Assembly: GCA_029582265.1 (NCBI GenBank)
Contig: CM055837.1
Coordinates: 11,669,926-11,733,925 of the forward strand
Length of the DNA: 64,000 nt
DNA from: Zoroaster sp. YZ-2022
Taxonomy: Eukaryota; Echinodermata; Asteroidea; Forcipulatida; Zoroasteridae
Direction of reading: 5' to 3'
How positions within the stretch are numbered: position 1 is the first letter of the stretch; each line of letters opens with the position of its first letter. Shown here in pieces: positions 24,650 to 36,268 of the stretch. The translations under genes and the position numbers were made by a program. Under the pieces are notes generated by a model, which worked only from the letters and a program-made list of their open reading frames with translations, was not told the origin of the DNA and ran no database searches.

Positions 24650-25860
24650 GTTCCACAATCTGAACCGTGCGCTCAGAAAGTGAACGTTTTTTCCCACAAC
24701 ACGGTCAAAACTATATCTATTTGTCCACATGTGGCAGGATGTCTCACCACACAAACCTTTGCACTACAATGCAACATTAACACTAGGACCTTGGTCTATA
24801 ACAAACAGCCCCATTTGCAGATGCACACAGTAATCTGAAATAGGAGAATATCCTGATACTATTCAAATGTTTACCCCAACCAAAAACCTGATTTCAAATC
24901 TTTTCCAAAGGTCCCCATTGGGACATCTCATGCACTGTGCGGACCGTTCTCTTGATTCCTGGCTTTGTATGGGGAGATAATGCTGGCTGAATATTACCAG
25001 GATTCGGGGACAACAAGACTCGGGTATTCAGTTTCATTGATGGACCGATAGGGTTGAATTGATGCTTTTGGATTTTATTAGATATGAATCGTTTATGCTT
25101 TACTGCGCTAATAATGTACACTTTATGCAAGCGAGACACCCTGATATGATCTCTGTTTGGCAAGAAACTTGGGGCAATGTAATCGTGTCTCTTAATAGAA
25201 TTTATGAAAAAGCTCCTATGTTAGATTTGAAGGAAGTTTTGATGGTTGTAAATTACAGAGCTAATAGTTAAAAGTGGTTTGACTACTTTGATGCATTTGC
25301 GCAGTGTTAGAAGGAAGTAACAAAAGGAAAGATTTTCAAGTGTGTTTTGAAGTCATTGAAAAAAATGTAATCCTGTGGGGAAAAAATTGGGAAAAACACA
25401 AAGAAAAATGTCAAAGGAGATCTTGGTGAAATTGTCATCATTTATGTTTTTGTAAATATTCAAATGAATTTTTCAGAACTACATGTATGAGTATTTATAG
25501 AATTAAAACTTCTATAGAATTATATCTAAGTAAGATTGTACATGAGTGCATAACAAATTATGTATGTTGAACAGTTTTAGATCAAGCATGGTTGATTTAC
25601 ATCTACATGTACATGAGGCAGATCCCCCTCCCCCTCCCCCTCTCCATAATGATCATATCATGGCAAACAAATTATTTCGTAGGAGTTTCCTAATAATTCA
25701 AGCATAGATCTATCACATCACATGAAACTAAATTCCTTCTCAAGAACAAAAATAAAATAGCGGCAATAAAAATATTTGTAAGAAATAAACAGCATTTAAA
25801 ATGTCCATAATGCAGATTTTGACAATGTTTTCTGTTGTGTAAACTAGGCTACCCCTATTT
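24650..25860. other. no gene seen
   Basis: Mixed sequence without a supported exon. A 25059-25271 frame of 70 codons starts inside AT-rich text with no recognisable family and no splice signals that I trust. Confidence 0.4.
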
Positions 25861-25861
25861 A

Positions 25862-26231
25862 ACTTAATAATAATAATAATAATAATGTGTGGACTTATAT
25901 TGCGCACGTATCCACCAACTGAGTGGTGTTCAAGGCGCATTATATTATTACCCCTGCTCATAAGGCTCATAAGGCTCATAAATCATTCCTGAAACCATCT
26001 CAGCTCCCTGGGGAGTATACAGCTCAATTGCTGCCATTACAGCGCATATAGGGCTAATCAACCAACTCTGCCCTCACAGGTACCCATTTAACCCCTGGGT
26101 GGAGAGAAGCAATTATGGTTAAGTGTCTTGCTCAAGGACACAAGTGTCACGGCCGGGATTCGAACCCACATTCTGCTGCTAACACCAGAACTTGAGTCCG
26201 GTAAGCTAGACCGCTCGGCCACGACACTCCT
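25862..26231 (-). mobile_element. SINE family 1, subfamily A, full length
   Basis: Read on the minus strand, it opens with a tRNA-Leu-like head: A box TGGCCGAGCGG, an anticodon-like CAA in GGACTCAAGTTC, a long variable arm, and B box GGTTCGAATCC. About 200 bp of conserved body follows (CCTTGAGCAAGACACTTA, CTCTCCACCCAGG). The tail is CCTTGAGCACC with a TGCGC.ATATAAGTC block and an (ATT)n run. Pol III transcription from the internal promoter is expected for such an element. Confidence 0.9.
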
Positions 26232-26605
26232 TAAAAGGTTTTCCTATAAGCAATGCCAGCTCAAGGCTCTCACACAATATCTCCTCATATCTCCTCATAT
26301 CTCCTCATACGTGTAACTTCTCTAAGGCATTAGATACACTGTACGTGTGTGTAGTCATTCAGAAATATAAAGTGATGTGTGCTGGAGTGTGTGGCAGACA
26401 CACTTGCTTGTGTGACATTTAACTGTTGTTTCATAATATGAACGTGGCATGTGATTATATTTTTATATTTTTTCCCCCCCTGGCATGGAAACCTTTATTT
26501 CTTTCTTCTTACTAATGGAAAGATAAAAATAAATTGCATTTTAAGTATAATTGTTAAAGTGTTTTCACCATCAGTAACCTTACATGTACATGGTGGAGCC
26601 ATGGT

Positions 26606-26975
26606 CGAGTGCCATGGTCGAGCGGTTTAGTGCATCGGATTTGTGTTCTGATGGCAGAGTCATCAGAATGTGGGTTCGAATCCCAACCGCGACCGTGGTG
26701 CTTGTGTCCTTGAGCAAGACACTTTACCATAATTGCTTCTCTCCACCCAGGAATAAATGGGTACCTGTGAGGGCAGAGTTGGTTGTTGTGTTTGATTAGC
26801 CCTATATATGCTGAAATGGCATCAATTGAGCTGTATACTCCCCAGGGAGCTGAGATGGTTTCAGGAATGATTTATGCGCCTGATGAGCAGGGGTAATAAT
26901 ATAATTATACATGTATATGCGCCTTGAGCACCAGTTTGGTGGATACGTGCGCTATATAAGTCCTTTATTATTATG
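26606..26975 (+). mobile_element. SINE family 1, subfamily B, with a 13-bp TACATGTA insertion
   Basis: Same architecture as the copy at 25862-26231 but with the variant head CCATGGTCGAGCGG and ATTTGTGTTCTGATGG. It matches the minus-strand copy at 61853-62222. Near the tail it carries TATACATGTATAT between AATATAAT and GCGCC, absent from every other copy in the window. The first 15 bp are partly duplicated just upstream. Confidence 0.9.
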
Positions 26976-27523
26976 TACATGTACATCTTGATCAGATGTC
27001 AAGAGTTTTGTTTATTTGTTTTTTTTAAAGATGTTTATACATGTAATTATTTCGTGGAAATGTTTAGGTTCTACATTTTTTCTGAACGAAGTTGATAACA
27101 TGTGTATTCAAATACATGTGTATTCAAATACATGTTACAAAAATACAGTGTGATGATACAGTGTGATTAATTACTTTTTGGAATGTGTGTTTCTTCCCTC
27201 TTTACTAGAAAAATAGATGTGTCGGTCCCTACCAATTAAAAAAAACCAATATTAGCAAAAGAGTTCAAGACACAGAAATTACATCTTCAAAACAAAAGTC
27301 AATGTTTGTTTCTTGCAGAGGTTTTGAGACATGTTGTTCTTCAAAGATGCTCTGGGGGAAAGGGGGGGGGTGGTATTAATACTTCCTCTACGGGAAGATA
27401 CAACATTGGTAATGTTAGAAAACTGCTTAAACAACCAAGTGGTTATTTATAGTTATTTAACTATAAATATCGCGGCACCCGCTACTATATACATGTAGGA
27501 TTCTAGCCAGCCAATCGACATCG

Positions 27524-27713
27524 GACAAGCTCGGTGGTCGAGAGGTTAAGAAGTCTGCACTAGTAAGCAGGAGGTCATGGGTTCGAATCCCGCCTGTGTA
27601 GTTTTTTCACAGACACTCGGAAAGCACTGAGTATACAGTGCTCTACACACATCGGTGAAGGGCAAAATTAAATAAATTGTTTATCACCCGACGCAAGAAT
27701 TTCATCAAACTAC
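27524..27713 (+). mobile_element. SINE family 3
   Basis: A tRNA-like head (A box GTGGTCGAGAGG, B box GGTTCGAATCC) is followed by TTTTTTCACAGACACTCGG, an AGTGCT-rich palindromic block, and a tail CACCCGACGCAAGAATTTC. Related copies are at 53595-53870, 56296-56705 (minus) and 56712-56877. It lies 82 bp upstream of a coding exon. Confidence 0.85.
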
Positions 27714-27795
27714 AATTATAAATGGTTATTTTTGAATCACATATTCAATAACATTTTAAAGAACATATTCCCTTTGTTTTTCTCCTATGATACAG

Positions 27796-27860
27796 GAATC
27801 AGGACAGAGTCAGCACAGTGGATCCTCCTTGACAAGCACTGGAAGTGATAGCTCCTCTGG
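27796..27860 (+). CDS. internal coding exon, serine-rich (unidentified gene)
   Basis: This 65-nt exon follows a pyrimidine-rich acceptor (CCCTTTGTTTTTCTCC, then TACAG) and ends at the perfect donor GG|GTAAGT. Of the three frames only one is open: it begins with a whole codon and ends two bases into a codon (phase 2). It encodes 21 residues starting ESGQSQHSG and ending TGSDSSSG, a polar serine/glycine-rich linker with no fold. The two leftover bases GG join the first base of exon 61642-61688 to give a glycine codon. The segment looks like part of a disordered regulatory region. The upstream exon was not found in this window. Confidence is high for an exon and nil for the family. Confidence 0.75.
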
Positions 27861-28075
27861 GTAAGTTCATTTATCTGGTAGTGTGCATCCCTCACCTTGA
27901 TCGAGACCCTTGATCTCCCCTGATTAGATTCATAGTCTTTTATACCCTGTATAGTACTGTATGTACTGTTGTAAATTAAATTCAGTTAATTGATGATCAC
28001 AGCATTCTTGCATTGGGGATATTGACCAAATGATACATGTGTAAGATTTTACTATTCACTGACATAGCTCAGCAC

Positions 28076-28315
28076 AGGATTCTTACGAGTGTCTGCAGAA
28101 CACAAATTTCACTGTTGATTCAAACCCACACACCCTACTCCCTATAACTCAGTGGCTACCGCAACAAGGGATTTTTCTTTACTGCTGTAGCTCACCATTG
28201 TACAATGTATAATGAGTGCCTGCGGGAAAAAATCCACAAGTGACTTGGGTGGGATTCGACCCACGACCTCTAACTAGTGCAAGCTTCGTAACCTCTTGAC
28301 TGCTGAGCAAGCCCT
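28076..28315 (-). mobile_element. degenerate SINE family 3 relative
   Basis: On the minus strand GGCTTGCTCAGCAGTCAAG, then a B box GGGTCGAATCCC, then a TTTTTTCCCGCAGGCACTC block resemble the head and body start of family 3. The copy is diverged and a second partial tract (28076-28140) lies beside it. Confidence 0.5.
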
Positions 28316-28554
28316 ATGACAACACATTTTTAAAAATGCCCTTTTAAAAGTACCAACTAACCTGAAAATGAAAAGGATACATGTAGTTATAGTATTGGTA
28401 CATGTAATCCTTGTATGCTCTTTATCTCTTCAGCTCTGTGAAAATTTCAACCTATTGTGTTATGTTGTTAGAAAGAAAATAGTGAAAATCCCCCTCTTGG
28501 GCTTGTTTTTTAAAATTATTTATATATATACATGTATAGAGAGAGAGAGAGTGA

Positions 28555-28850
28555 GAGAGGTCGCGGGTTCGAGTCCGGCATCAGCCAATTTTTCTTTGCT
28601 CGCTACCCGTTTATATAATATTCAGGTCAGTTTCTCCCTATAAATCTACTTTGTGTACAACCACGTAAAAGGCTTGTGTCCCAAGTTGTGTGATCCCCGC
28701 TACTGCTGTTACCCAGGTTGTTTGCATCTGACCGGGGCTTGATCCCTGGCTACTAGGCAAATATGGTTTGGCCTCTGACCTGGCCCCATAGAGCAATAGA
28801 TAATTGGCATACATGTACATGTAAGTGGACCGCCCACTTACATGTACCGT
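28555..28850 (+). mobile_element. SINE family 2, 5' truncated, with TACATGTA insertion
   Basis: Starts inside the tRNA-like head at AGGTCGCGGGTTCGAG, just after a (GA)n run at 28540-28558, and continues through the family body (CTTTGTGTACAACCAC, GATCCCCGCTACTG, GGCCTCTGACCTGGCCCC). In its end region it has CATACATGTACATG where the copy at 31239 has only TAT. Confidence 0.85.
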
Positions 28851-28974
28851 ATTTAAATATGTAGGTGCCTTCATTGTCTGCAAAACAATATCTCTTGAAT
28901 GTAAATTAGACAAATTGAAACCACAAGAGGGCGCTCTATGATATTCTTGTAGTAGTGTTGAGGATTGTTGGTAG

Positions 28975-29160
28975 TTGATTGAGTTTGCCAGGTCAGTACA
29001 CTGTATGTGCCAATGAGTGGACTAGTCCTGTCTATGTCTACACTGTACGTCTTCAATATTGCATTGAGAAAGTTATGTATCAAAAGGAGACTAAAACTAA
29101 GCAAACCTTTTGAAAAGAATACTATGTATGTTTTACTTTCTCAGGCTTACAGTACACCCA
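28975..29160. repeat. left flank duplication of the 29.2 kb minisatellite
   Basis: The block TTTGCCAGGTCAGTA ... GGACTAGTC ... GAGCAAAC-like text ... TTACTTTCTCA recurs in the same order at 29622-29790 on the other side of the minisatellite, so the array sits between two diverged direct repeats. Confidence 0.75.
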
Positions 29161-29169
29161 GGCTTTTTC

Positions 29170-29620
29170 CCACATGTAGTAATGGGAGACTTTTCATAGT
29201 AATGGGAGGCTTTTTCCTAGTAATAGGTGGCTTTTTCCTAGTAATGGGAGGCTTTTTCCTAGTAATGGGAGGCCTTTTTCCTAGTAATGGGAGACTTTTC
29301 ATAGTAATGGGGGCTTTTTTCCTAGTAATGGGGGCTTTTTTCCTAGTAATGGGAGACTTTTCCTAGTAATGGGAGGCTTTTTTCCTAGTAATGGGGGGCT
29401 TTTTTCCTAGTAATGGGAGGGTTTTTTCCTAGTAATGGGAGGTTTTTTTCTACAGTAGCAATGGGAGGCATTTTTCCTAGTAATGGGTGTCTTTTTCCTG
29501 GTAATGGGATGGTTTTTTCCTGGTAATGGGATGGTTTTTTCCTGGTAATGGGAGGCTTTTTCCTCGTAATGGTAAGGGATTTTCCTAGTAATGGGAGGGA
29601 TTTTCCTAATTAAAATGATG
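29170..29620. repeat. about 20-bp minisatellite (TTTTCCTAGTAATGGGAGGC)
   Basis: More than 20 variant units with variable T-runs. Unit length varies from 19 to 23 bp, so frames are open on both strands for over 90 codons; these are repeat artefacts. Confidence 0.95.
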
Positions 29621-29799
29621 AAATTTGCCAGGTCAGTATGTGACAATGACTGGACTAGTCTATGTCCTACTCTATGGTCTTCAATGTTCATTGATGAATG
29701 TTATTACATTTATATTGAAAGGAATCTAAAACTGAGCAAACTTTTGAAAAGAAAACTGCCTTACTTTCTCATAACATCCAGGCTTTTTCCTAGTAAGTG

Positions 29800-31238
29800 A
29801 AGGTCATGCCTGTACATTTATGTCTCTATACTTTCCCCTCCATGAGCAGCAATTGCCATTCATTACAACTGCAATGGATCCAAACAACTGTTCCAGGTCT
29901 TCATCTTGTAATTTGTGTTGAGATTCAGAGTGTTGCTGTTGGAAAGCAGTTATGAAAGCAAAATTCTTATCAACGTTATACATTTTATTGAACCAAACAA
30001 TGTTACACTTGACAAAACTACAGAGTGCTAATTTTAGATCTTTCAGTTAGAATACATTGGGCAATAAAGCTATGTGTAGCTTGGCCACCTTTGTATTGAT
30101 TTTATCCAAGACAAGTTGGTTGTCATTTATACTCAACTAACATATGTGTACCATTTTCATTTCGACAACGGAAATTCATGTACCGTACATGACATCTTGA
30201 ATGAGTTCTTTCATAAGATCCAGATGACACCACTTTCTCCAGTGTAGTGTTGGCTTGTTGCAACATTTACAGACATTGTGTATGCAGCAGTTTATCCTTC
30301 AGCTAAGTAGTGCCACACACTTCTCAGCAATTGGGGAGAATTTATACCATTTTCTGATGAAAAATTTAGAAACTCTGTTGGCAATTTCAGACGGAAACAT
30401 GATACGGGTATGTTGTGTAATAATTTACATAGTATGTGTGGAGCTGAGATGCAGATTTTCTCCACAGGGGACTTGTGATTCTGTTTCAAAAGGGTATCAA
30501 ATAAATCTTATGAAAATACAATATTCAAGATTTTGTGAGATGTTGGCACAACCCGTTCACATCAAACACATTTCAGACAGTTTTTTGAACAAGAACATTG
30601 CATGAAATCATGAAAATTGTATTATACACACTCAAGGGGGCTGGGGGGGGGGATTAGGGTGGGGCAGCAGGACCTTAACAATCGCCTGCCTGCAAGGGCG
30701 ACTGTACATGCCATAACTGGCCCGGCTGGCCAATCCGGCCAATCCGGCAGGTATCGTTTAGAATATGGTTCTGGCAACTGGCCAATTACTTGACTCTTTT
30801 GGACAAAATTTGTTAAACTTAAATGATGGTTTACTCAAACTTGTGTCTGTTTGTCTGTAAATTGCTTGAATTACTTGCCCAATGTAACTTGTAAATAGTG
30901 TAAACAAATGTTAAGTTCCCGACCTGCACCGTCACACTGCCTTTGATTTACCAAACTCAGTTGGCAACTCTGTGATATTGGGTGATTATATTGGGTGATT
31001 ATATTGTGTACGGTAGTTTCACAGGATGAGGAAGTACATACATACATTAGTACATGTGGATTGAACAATCTCTCAAGTGATAAACATGTAGCATTATATG
31101 TAAATTGGTTTATTTGATATTCAAAACATCAAAGTCTAAAGAGCTGAATTAAATTAAAAAAAAAAAAAAAATAATAACTAATCCACATTTGAATATTAAA
31201 TGTCTTTGTTTAAATATATACATATACATTGTACATAG
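29800..31238. other. no gene seen
   Basis: AT-rich sequence with a 116-codon frame at 30255-30605 that lacks a Met context, family motif or splice support. A G-run lies at 30642-30652, a GGCCAATCC repeat at 30718-30750 and an A-run at 31158-31173. Confidence 0.45.
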
Positions 31239-31558
31239 GGGCTGGTTAACTCAGTTGGTAGAGCGCTCGTACGGTAATCGAGAGGTCACGGGTTCGAGTC
31301 CAGCATCAGCCAATTTTTCTTTGCTCGCAAACCGTTCATAATATTTCAGGTCAGTTTCTCAATATAAATCTACTTTGTGTACAACCACATAAAAGGCTTG
31401 TGTCCCGTTAATTGTGTGATCCCCGCTACTGCCGTTACCCGGGTTGTTTGCATCTGACCGGGTCTTGATCCCTGGCTACTCGGCAGATATGGTTTGGCCT
31501 CTGACCTGGCCCCATAGAGCAATAGATAATTGGTATAAGTGGACCGCCCACCAACATA
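31239..31558 (+). mobile_element. SINE family 2, full length
   Basis: The tRNA-like head (GGGGCTGG, A-box region TAGAGCGCTCG, B box GGGTTCGAGTCC) can pair GGCTGG with CAGCC at its ends like an acceptor stem. A body of about 245 bp ends GGACCGCCCACCAACATA. The next copy's head starts at the following base, so the two lie in perfect head-to-tail tandem. Confidence 0.85.
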
Positions 31559-31762
<204 letters not shown>

Positions 31763-31764
31763 AT

Positions 31765-33561
31765 CACAGAAAGATCACAGGAGCATGTAGAAAGGCTAAA
31801 GATGAATGGCTCAAAAAACAATGCAAGGAAATAGAACAGTTGGAGAAAGATTTTGAAGTGAAGAAGATGCACAAGAAAGTAAGAGAAATGACGGGCAATA
31901 GCAAAAAGAAAGAGGATGGATGCATACGGGATAAAGATGGAAATGTTCTATTCGATAAAGAGGACGTTCTGGAAAGATGGGCTAAATATGTGGAAGAGTT
32001 ATATGAAGATGAAAGAGGAGAGATTCCAAAGATTGAGCCAGATGTTGGTGAGGAAATTATGCAAGAGGAGGTTGAGAAAGCAATCAAAGGGATGAAAGAT
32101 GGGAAAGCTGCTGGGCCAGATGAAATACCAGTAGAAGCACTCAGAGCATTGGATGACGTAAACATCAAACACTTGACTAACCTCTGCAACAGAATATATT
32201 TCAGTGGTTACATTCCTGTAGAAATGAGGAAATCCATCTTCATTCCTATAGCGAAAAAGATCAAAGCAGAAAATTGTACAGATTATCGAACCATCAGCTT
32301 AATGAGCCAAGTAACAAAGCTGATTCTTAAAATCATACAACAACGAATCTCTATCAGGGTCGAAGCAGAAATAAGTAGATTCCAGAGTGGTTTCAGGAAA
32401 GGCACCGGAACAAGAGAAGGAATATTTCACCTGAGGATCATCTGCGAACGGGCTTTACAAGTTAATAGGGAGGTGTTTGCATGTTTCATTGATTACAGTA
32501 AAGCATTTGACTGTGTTAAACATGATCATTTAATTCACATTTTGAAGGAGATTGGTGTGGATAACAGGGATTTAAAGATTATTGCTGGTTTGTATTGGCA
32601 ACAAAGTGGAAGCGTCAGAACAGAGCATGGATTATCCAGTGAGTTTCAAATTAAGAGGGGAGTCAGACAGGGCTGTGTGCTATCACCTAGCTTATTCAAT
32701 TTGTATGTGGAGCGCATTTTCAAGGCTGTTGAGGATAAGAAGGGAATCATAGTTGGTGGGATAAATATTAATAATCTACGTTACGCAGATGATACGGTTC
32801 TCATTTCTGACAGTGAACATAATGTACAAGTCTTATTAAATGCTGTTAACGAAGAAGGTGAAAAATGGGGAATGAAGATAAATGTGACCAAAACAAAAGC
32901 GATGGTAATTCATAAGAGAGAGGTAGCGCCAAACATCAATGTAAGACTAAATGGGAATACATTGCAACAGGTGTCAAGCATTGTTTACCTATGCCACCTA
33001 ATTACAGAAGATGGTAGGTGTGAGAAGGAGATCCTGAGGAGAATAGGGATAGCAAGGGTTGCATTTGAGAAAATGGCAAATGTTCTCACTTCACGGAGCA
33101 TCCATATTACAACAAGGTTGAAGCTGGCACAATGTTACATCTGGTCCACACTACTCTATTCTTCTGAAACATGGACACTTGGTACAAATATAATTAACAG
33201 AATAAATGCTTTTGAGATGTGGGTATACAGACGCATCTTAAAAATCTCATGGAGAGACAGAACCACAAACACTGAAGTCTTAAGAAGAATGAGAACAGAA
33301 AGGTCACTTATGAATAACATCAAGAAAAGGAAAATGGAGTACTTCGGTCACATAATAAGAAAAGGAGCTTTGCAACGAGAAATTATGGATGGAAAGATAG
33401 ATGGTAAAAGAGGAAGAGGTAGACCAAGACAAAGTTGGACAAGTAACATCAAGATGTGGACAGGAATGGAGTACAGGGAGTGTGTGAGGACGGCGCAGGA
33501 GAGAAAGGAGTGGAGATCTGTGGTAGCCAAACTGCTGCGAGCAGAGGACACCAACAGTTAA
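31765..33561 (+). CDS. non-LTR retrotransposon reverse transcriptase, 5' truncated (RTE/BovB-like)
   Basis: An intact 598-residue frame without an ATG at its start (it opens directly after the TA tract). The order is a charged linker, a reverse transcriptase domain and a C-terminal region. Visible landmarks are KSIFIPIAKK with DYRTISLMS, QSGFRKGTGTREG, motif A FIDYSKAFD (residues 241-249), motif B GVRQGCVLSPSLFN (299-312) and the catalytic YADD (340-343). The C-terminal part has SETWTLG, INAFEMWVYRRILKISW, FGHIIR and the RGRGRPRQSW plus ERKEWRSV tail shared with BovB-type and related LINE proteins. The apurinic endonuclease domain expected upstream (about 230 residues) is absent, so the copy cannot move by itself, yet the remaining frame has no stop or frameshift, which implies a recent insertion. 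A codon frame continues 5' through the TA tract and SINE to a TTG at 31444, by coincidence. Clade assignment is from memory of motif style. Confidence 0.9.
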   Translation, partial: HRKITGACRKAKDEWLKKQCKEIEQLEKDFEVKKMHKKVREMTGNSKKKEDGCIRDKDGNVLFDKEDVLERWAKYVEELYEDERGEIPKIEPDVGEEIMQEEVEKAIKGMKDGKAAGPDEIPVEALRALDDVNIKHLTNLCNRIYFSGYIPVEMRKSIFIPIAKKIKAENCTDYRTISLMSQVTKLILKIIQQRISIRVEAEISRFQSGFRKGTGTREGIFHLRIICERALQVNREVFACFIDYSKAFDCVKHDHLIHILKEIGVDNRDLKIIAGLYWQQSGSVRTEHGLSSEFQIKRGVRQGCVLSPSLFNLYVERIFKAVEDKKGIIVGGININNLRYADDTVLISDSEHNVQVLLNAVNEEGEKWGMKINVTKTKAMVIHKREVAPNINVRLNGNTLQQVSSIVYLCHLITEDGRCEKEILRRIGIARVAFEKMANVLTSRSIHITTRLKLAQCYIWSTLLYSSETWTLGTNIINRINAFEMWVYRRILKISWRDRTTNTEVLRRMRTERSLMNNIKKRKMEYFGHIIRKGALQREIMDGKIDGKRGRGRPRQSWTSNIKMWTGMEYRECVRTAQERKEWRSVVAKLLRAEDTNS

Positions 33562-33564
33562 CAG

Positions 33565-33636
<72 letters not shown>
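33565..33636. repeat. (TA)n microsatellite, 3' boundary of the reverse transcriptase element
   Basis: About 36 TA units beginning three bases after the ORF stop codon. No 3' UTR or poly(A) tract separates them. Confidence 0.95.
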
Positions 33637-33638
<2 letters not shown>

Positions 33639-33639
33639 T

Positions 33640-34190
33640 TGCCATCAGAAATGTCTGCTTTCTAGGTGCCTAAATCTCCTATTCGATTGCCCTAGGTCCA
33701 GGGTAGATCAAGTACATGTATGTAGGGCAGATGCTAAAGTGTGTAATGCTTACTTTATACATGTAGGTGCCTATTTCCTAGACTGTGGGCACGGCTTTCT
33801 ACATACTGTACATGTACATGTAGGTGCCTATTTTGATTGCCCTAGACCCAATGTAGGACATTTAAGTACAGTAGGGCAGAGGCTAAAGTGGGTAATGCTT
33901 ACTTTCTAGGCGCCTATCTCCTTTTCAAATAGCCTAGGCCAAAGGTAGGGCAAGTATAACTGTAAGTTGGAATGAGTTGAACCCCATGACACGCAGTGTT
34001 CCCGCAAAAACTTCGCACAATACTCGCGTGTTTTTAACAGGGGCCCTTGCATGTTACTCGTAATGCCGCGCACGTTGCCTGCGTGTTTTTGAAGCAACTT
34101 CTGGGCTGTACTGTAGGGCAGAGGCTAGAGTGGGTAATGCTTGCTTTCTACATGTAGGTGCCTGTCTCCTAGGCCAAAGGTAGGGCACGC
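33640..34190. repeat. diverged tandem repeat, four units of about 130-240 bp
   Basis: GTAGGGCAGAGGCTAAAGTG followed by GGTAATGCTTACTTTCTAGG and GTGCCTATCTCC recurs with drift near 33650, 33725, 33865 and 34107. A CpG-rich block (33985-34090) is inserted between the last two. Confidence 0.7.
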
Positions 34191-35049
34191 CCTGCTCACT
34201 GTTAGCGAGGGGCTTAACACCAGTCCCAGGTACTTAGCCCATTCACAAGGAATGGCACTCATTATTCACAAGGAATGGCACTCAGTTGAGCTACCCCAAA
34301 GGGATGTAGAAAGTCTGAGTCAACCCCGTTGGGATTCGAACACGGATCTTGCGATTGTGAGTCAAGTGCTTAAGATATATGGACTGAATTATTCCTGTTT
34401 GTTATAGGAGAAATTCATTGTACGCTGATTCATTAATATTACTGTACATAGAATACATGTAGTCCTATTTACGATGAACTAAAACCTACACGTACTTGAA
34501 TCACTGGCCTTAACTCCCTAATATCACTCGAAGGTCATTTCTTTTAAGAGTGACATTGAAACCAACTGGATTTCCTAAACACCAACCCTGAAGGTCAAAG
34601 AGATATAATTAAGATCAATGTTACCTTTGGGAGTAGGATAAACACTGGCAATGACAACGAATTTCCTCTGGTTCATTTCCGCTTTGATTTCACTTCCAAC
34701 TGGAAATGACTGGTTGCTACCCCAGTGATTTGGGGATTCTCCCCAAGGGCTCTTGGCTGGTGGGACCGTCTTGTACCCGGTTTTTTATTGTGCAAGAATC
34801 TGTCAAGCTCTGTACGTGCCAAAATGTTCTTGAAAAAAAAAGGAAGGTAAAACATTGGTAATGTTGGCTAAACTGCTTCTATGAGCAAGGATGAGATTCT
34901 TCCAACTTTTGGCGGAATTCCGACTTTGGGACTTTGAAAAACTGACTTTTAATTTCAGTTCCGACTTTTTAGAATCTCCAACTTTAACAAGTTGACTTTT
35001 GAAGTTCTGACCTTTTACTTTCCGACAATGAAAAATGACAATGAAACAT

Positions 35050-35406
35050 GGAGTGTCGTGGCAGAGCGGTCTAGCTTACCGGACTCAAGTTCTGGTGTTA
35101 GCAGCAGAATGTGGGTTCGAATCCCGGCCGTGACACTTGTGTCCTTGAGCAAGACACTTAACCATAATTGCTTCTCTCCACCCAGGGGTTAAATGGGTAC
35201 CTGTGAGGGCAGAGTTGGTTGATTAGCCCTATATGCGCTGTAATGGCAGCAATTGAGCTGTATACTCCCCAGGGAGCTGAGATGGTTTCAGGAATGATTT
35301 ATGAGACTTATGAGCCTTATGAGCAAGGGTAATGATATAATGCGCCTTGAGCACCACTTAGTTGGTGGATACGTGCACTATATAAGTCCACACATTATTA
35401 TTATTA
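35050..35406 (+). mobile_element. SINE family 1, subfamily A, full length
   Basis: Head from GGAGTGTCGTGGCAGAGCGG (one A-box change relative to the consensus) through the B box GGTTCGAATCC, body and tail CCTTGAGCACC...CTATATAAGTCC ending in (ATT)n. Confidence 0.9.
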
Positions 35407-35547
35407 ATGAAATAATATAAGTTTTGAAGATTTTGAAATGAAATAAAACAGTTTTTGCTTACTATTTTGCTTTGTGTCACGTCTTTCTTTAATTTTATAA
35501 TATGCCTTGCGTACGATGTCTCGCACGCGGTGCGGCCACGGTCGGAT

Positions 35548-35582
35548 ATCCCGGCATCCCGGCATCCCGGCATCCCGGCATC
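35548..35582. repeat. (ATCCCGGC)n short array
   Basis: Four units of the octamer in a CpG-rich stretch (35500-35800) just upstream of the zinc finger ORF. A TTTATAAAG box lies at about 35640-35648; this could be a promoter, but nothing confirms it. Confidence 0.7.
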
Positions 35583-35980
35583 AGGCTGCAATTGGGAGAT
35601 AAAATAAAACAACGCATTCCATTGGCTCCTGGCGCCCTCTTTATAAAGTGCATTCGTGTGAGGTCAACGATGTTACTGTCAGTCTTGTTTTGTTGGGTTT
35701 TCCGATTTCAACATGACCGAGCACGGACCTTGCGCCGCGCTGCAACGCACGTGCAATGGACGGTGTGCAATGGCCAAGCTTGCATAATGACCATTTGTCG
35801 ACTAGCGGCCGATATTAACTGGTACCCATGCTCAAAAACATGTGTTGGGTACCAGGCAATATCGACAATATGCAAACTTGGCCAATGTACATTTGCTGTG
35901 GTATGTGCATGCCTGCTGCTTATGGTAACTTGTGTGTCCTGCCCGCTGAGAAATTTTTAGATAGTTTAATTGTCTGCACT

Positions 35981-36268
35981 ATGTCTTGTCATAAAGACAT
36001 CATTAGTCGGGACACACTGGGACCGACAAAGGAAAGCGATAAAGGAATTAAAAAACCCTGGCGGTGGGAATGGGTTGAATCAAAATCTGGAGGATTTTTT
36101 CTGTCAGAATTCATCCGGAAATTGAAAAAGACGGGTAAAGCACTATGCCTGTGGTGCGATGCCGAAATAAACTATGCCTCGCGGGGGAAGAAGGCGCTCA
36201 TGACACATGCGGAATCTTTCAAGCATCGGTCCCAAATCAAGATACGGAAGACGAATTACCGTCTATGA
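35981..36268 (+). CDS. BED-like zinc finger ORF, possibly transposon-derived
   Basis: From ATG 35981 the frame encodes 95 residues: a charged stretch, PWRWEWVESKSGGFF, a basic helix-like segment, then a zinc-binding pattern C-x2-C (CLWC) - 16 residues - H-x5-H (HAESFKH), and a basic C-terminus. This spacing is that of BED-type fingers, which bind DNA in hAT-type transposases and chromatin proteins. The frame is open upstream to an ATG at 35828, but the intervening 51 residues look random. A stop TGA comes just before a good donor (GAG|GTGAGA at 36270), so if the donor is real the frame is broken by a small indel or uses another site. Could be a young gene, a domesticated fragment or a pseudogene. 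Confidence 0.45.
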   Translation: MSCHKDIISRDTLGPTKESDKGIKKPWRWEWVESKSGGFFLSEFIRKLKKTGKALCLWCDAEINYASRGKKALMTHAESFKHRSQIKIRKTNYRL

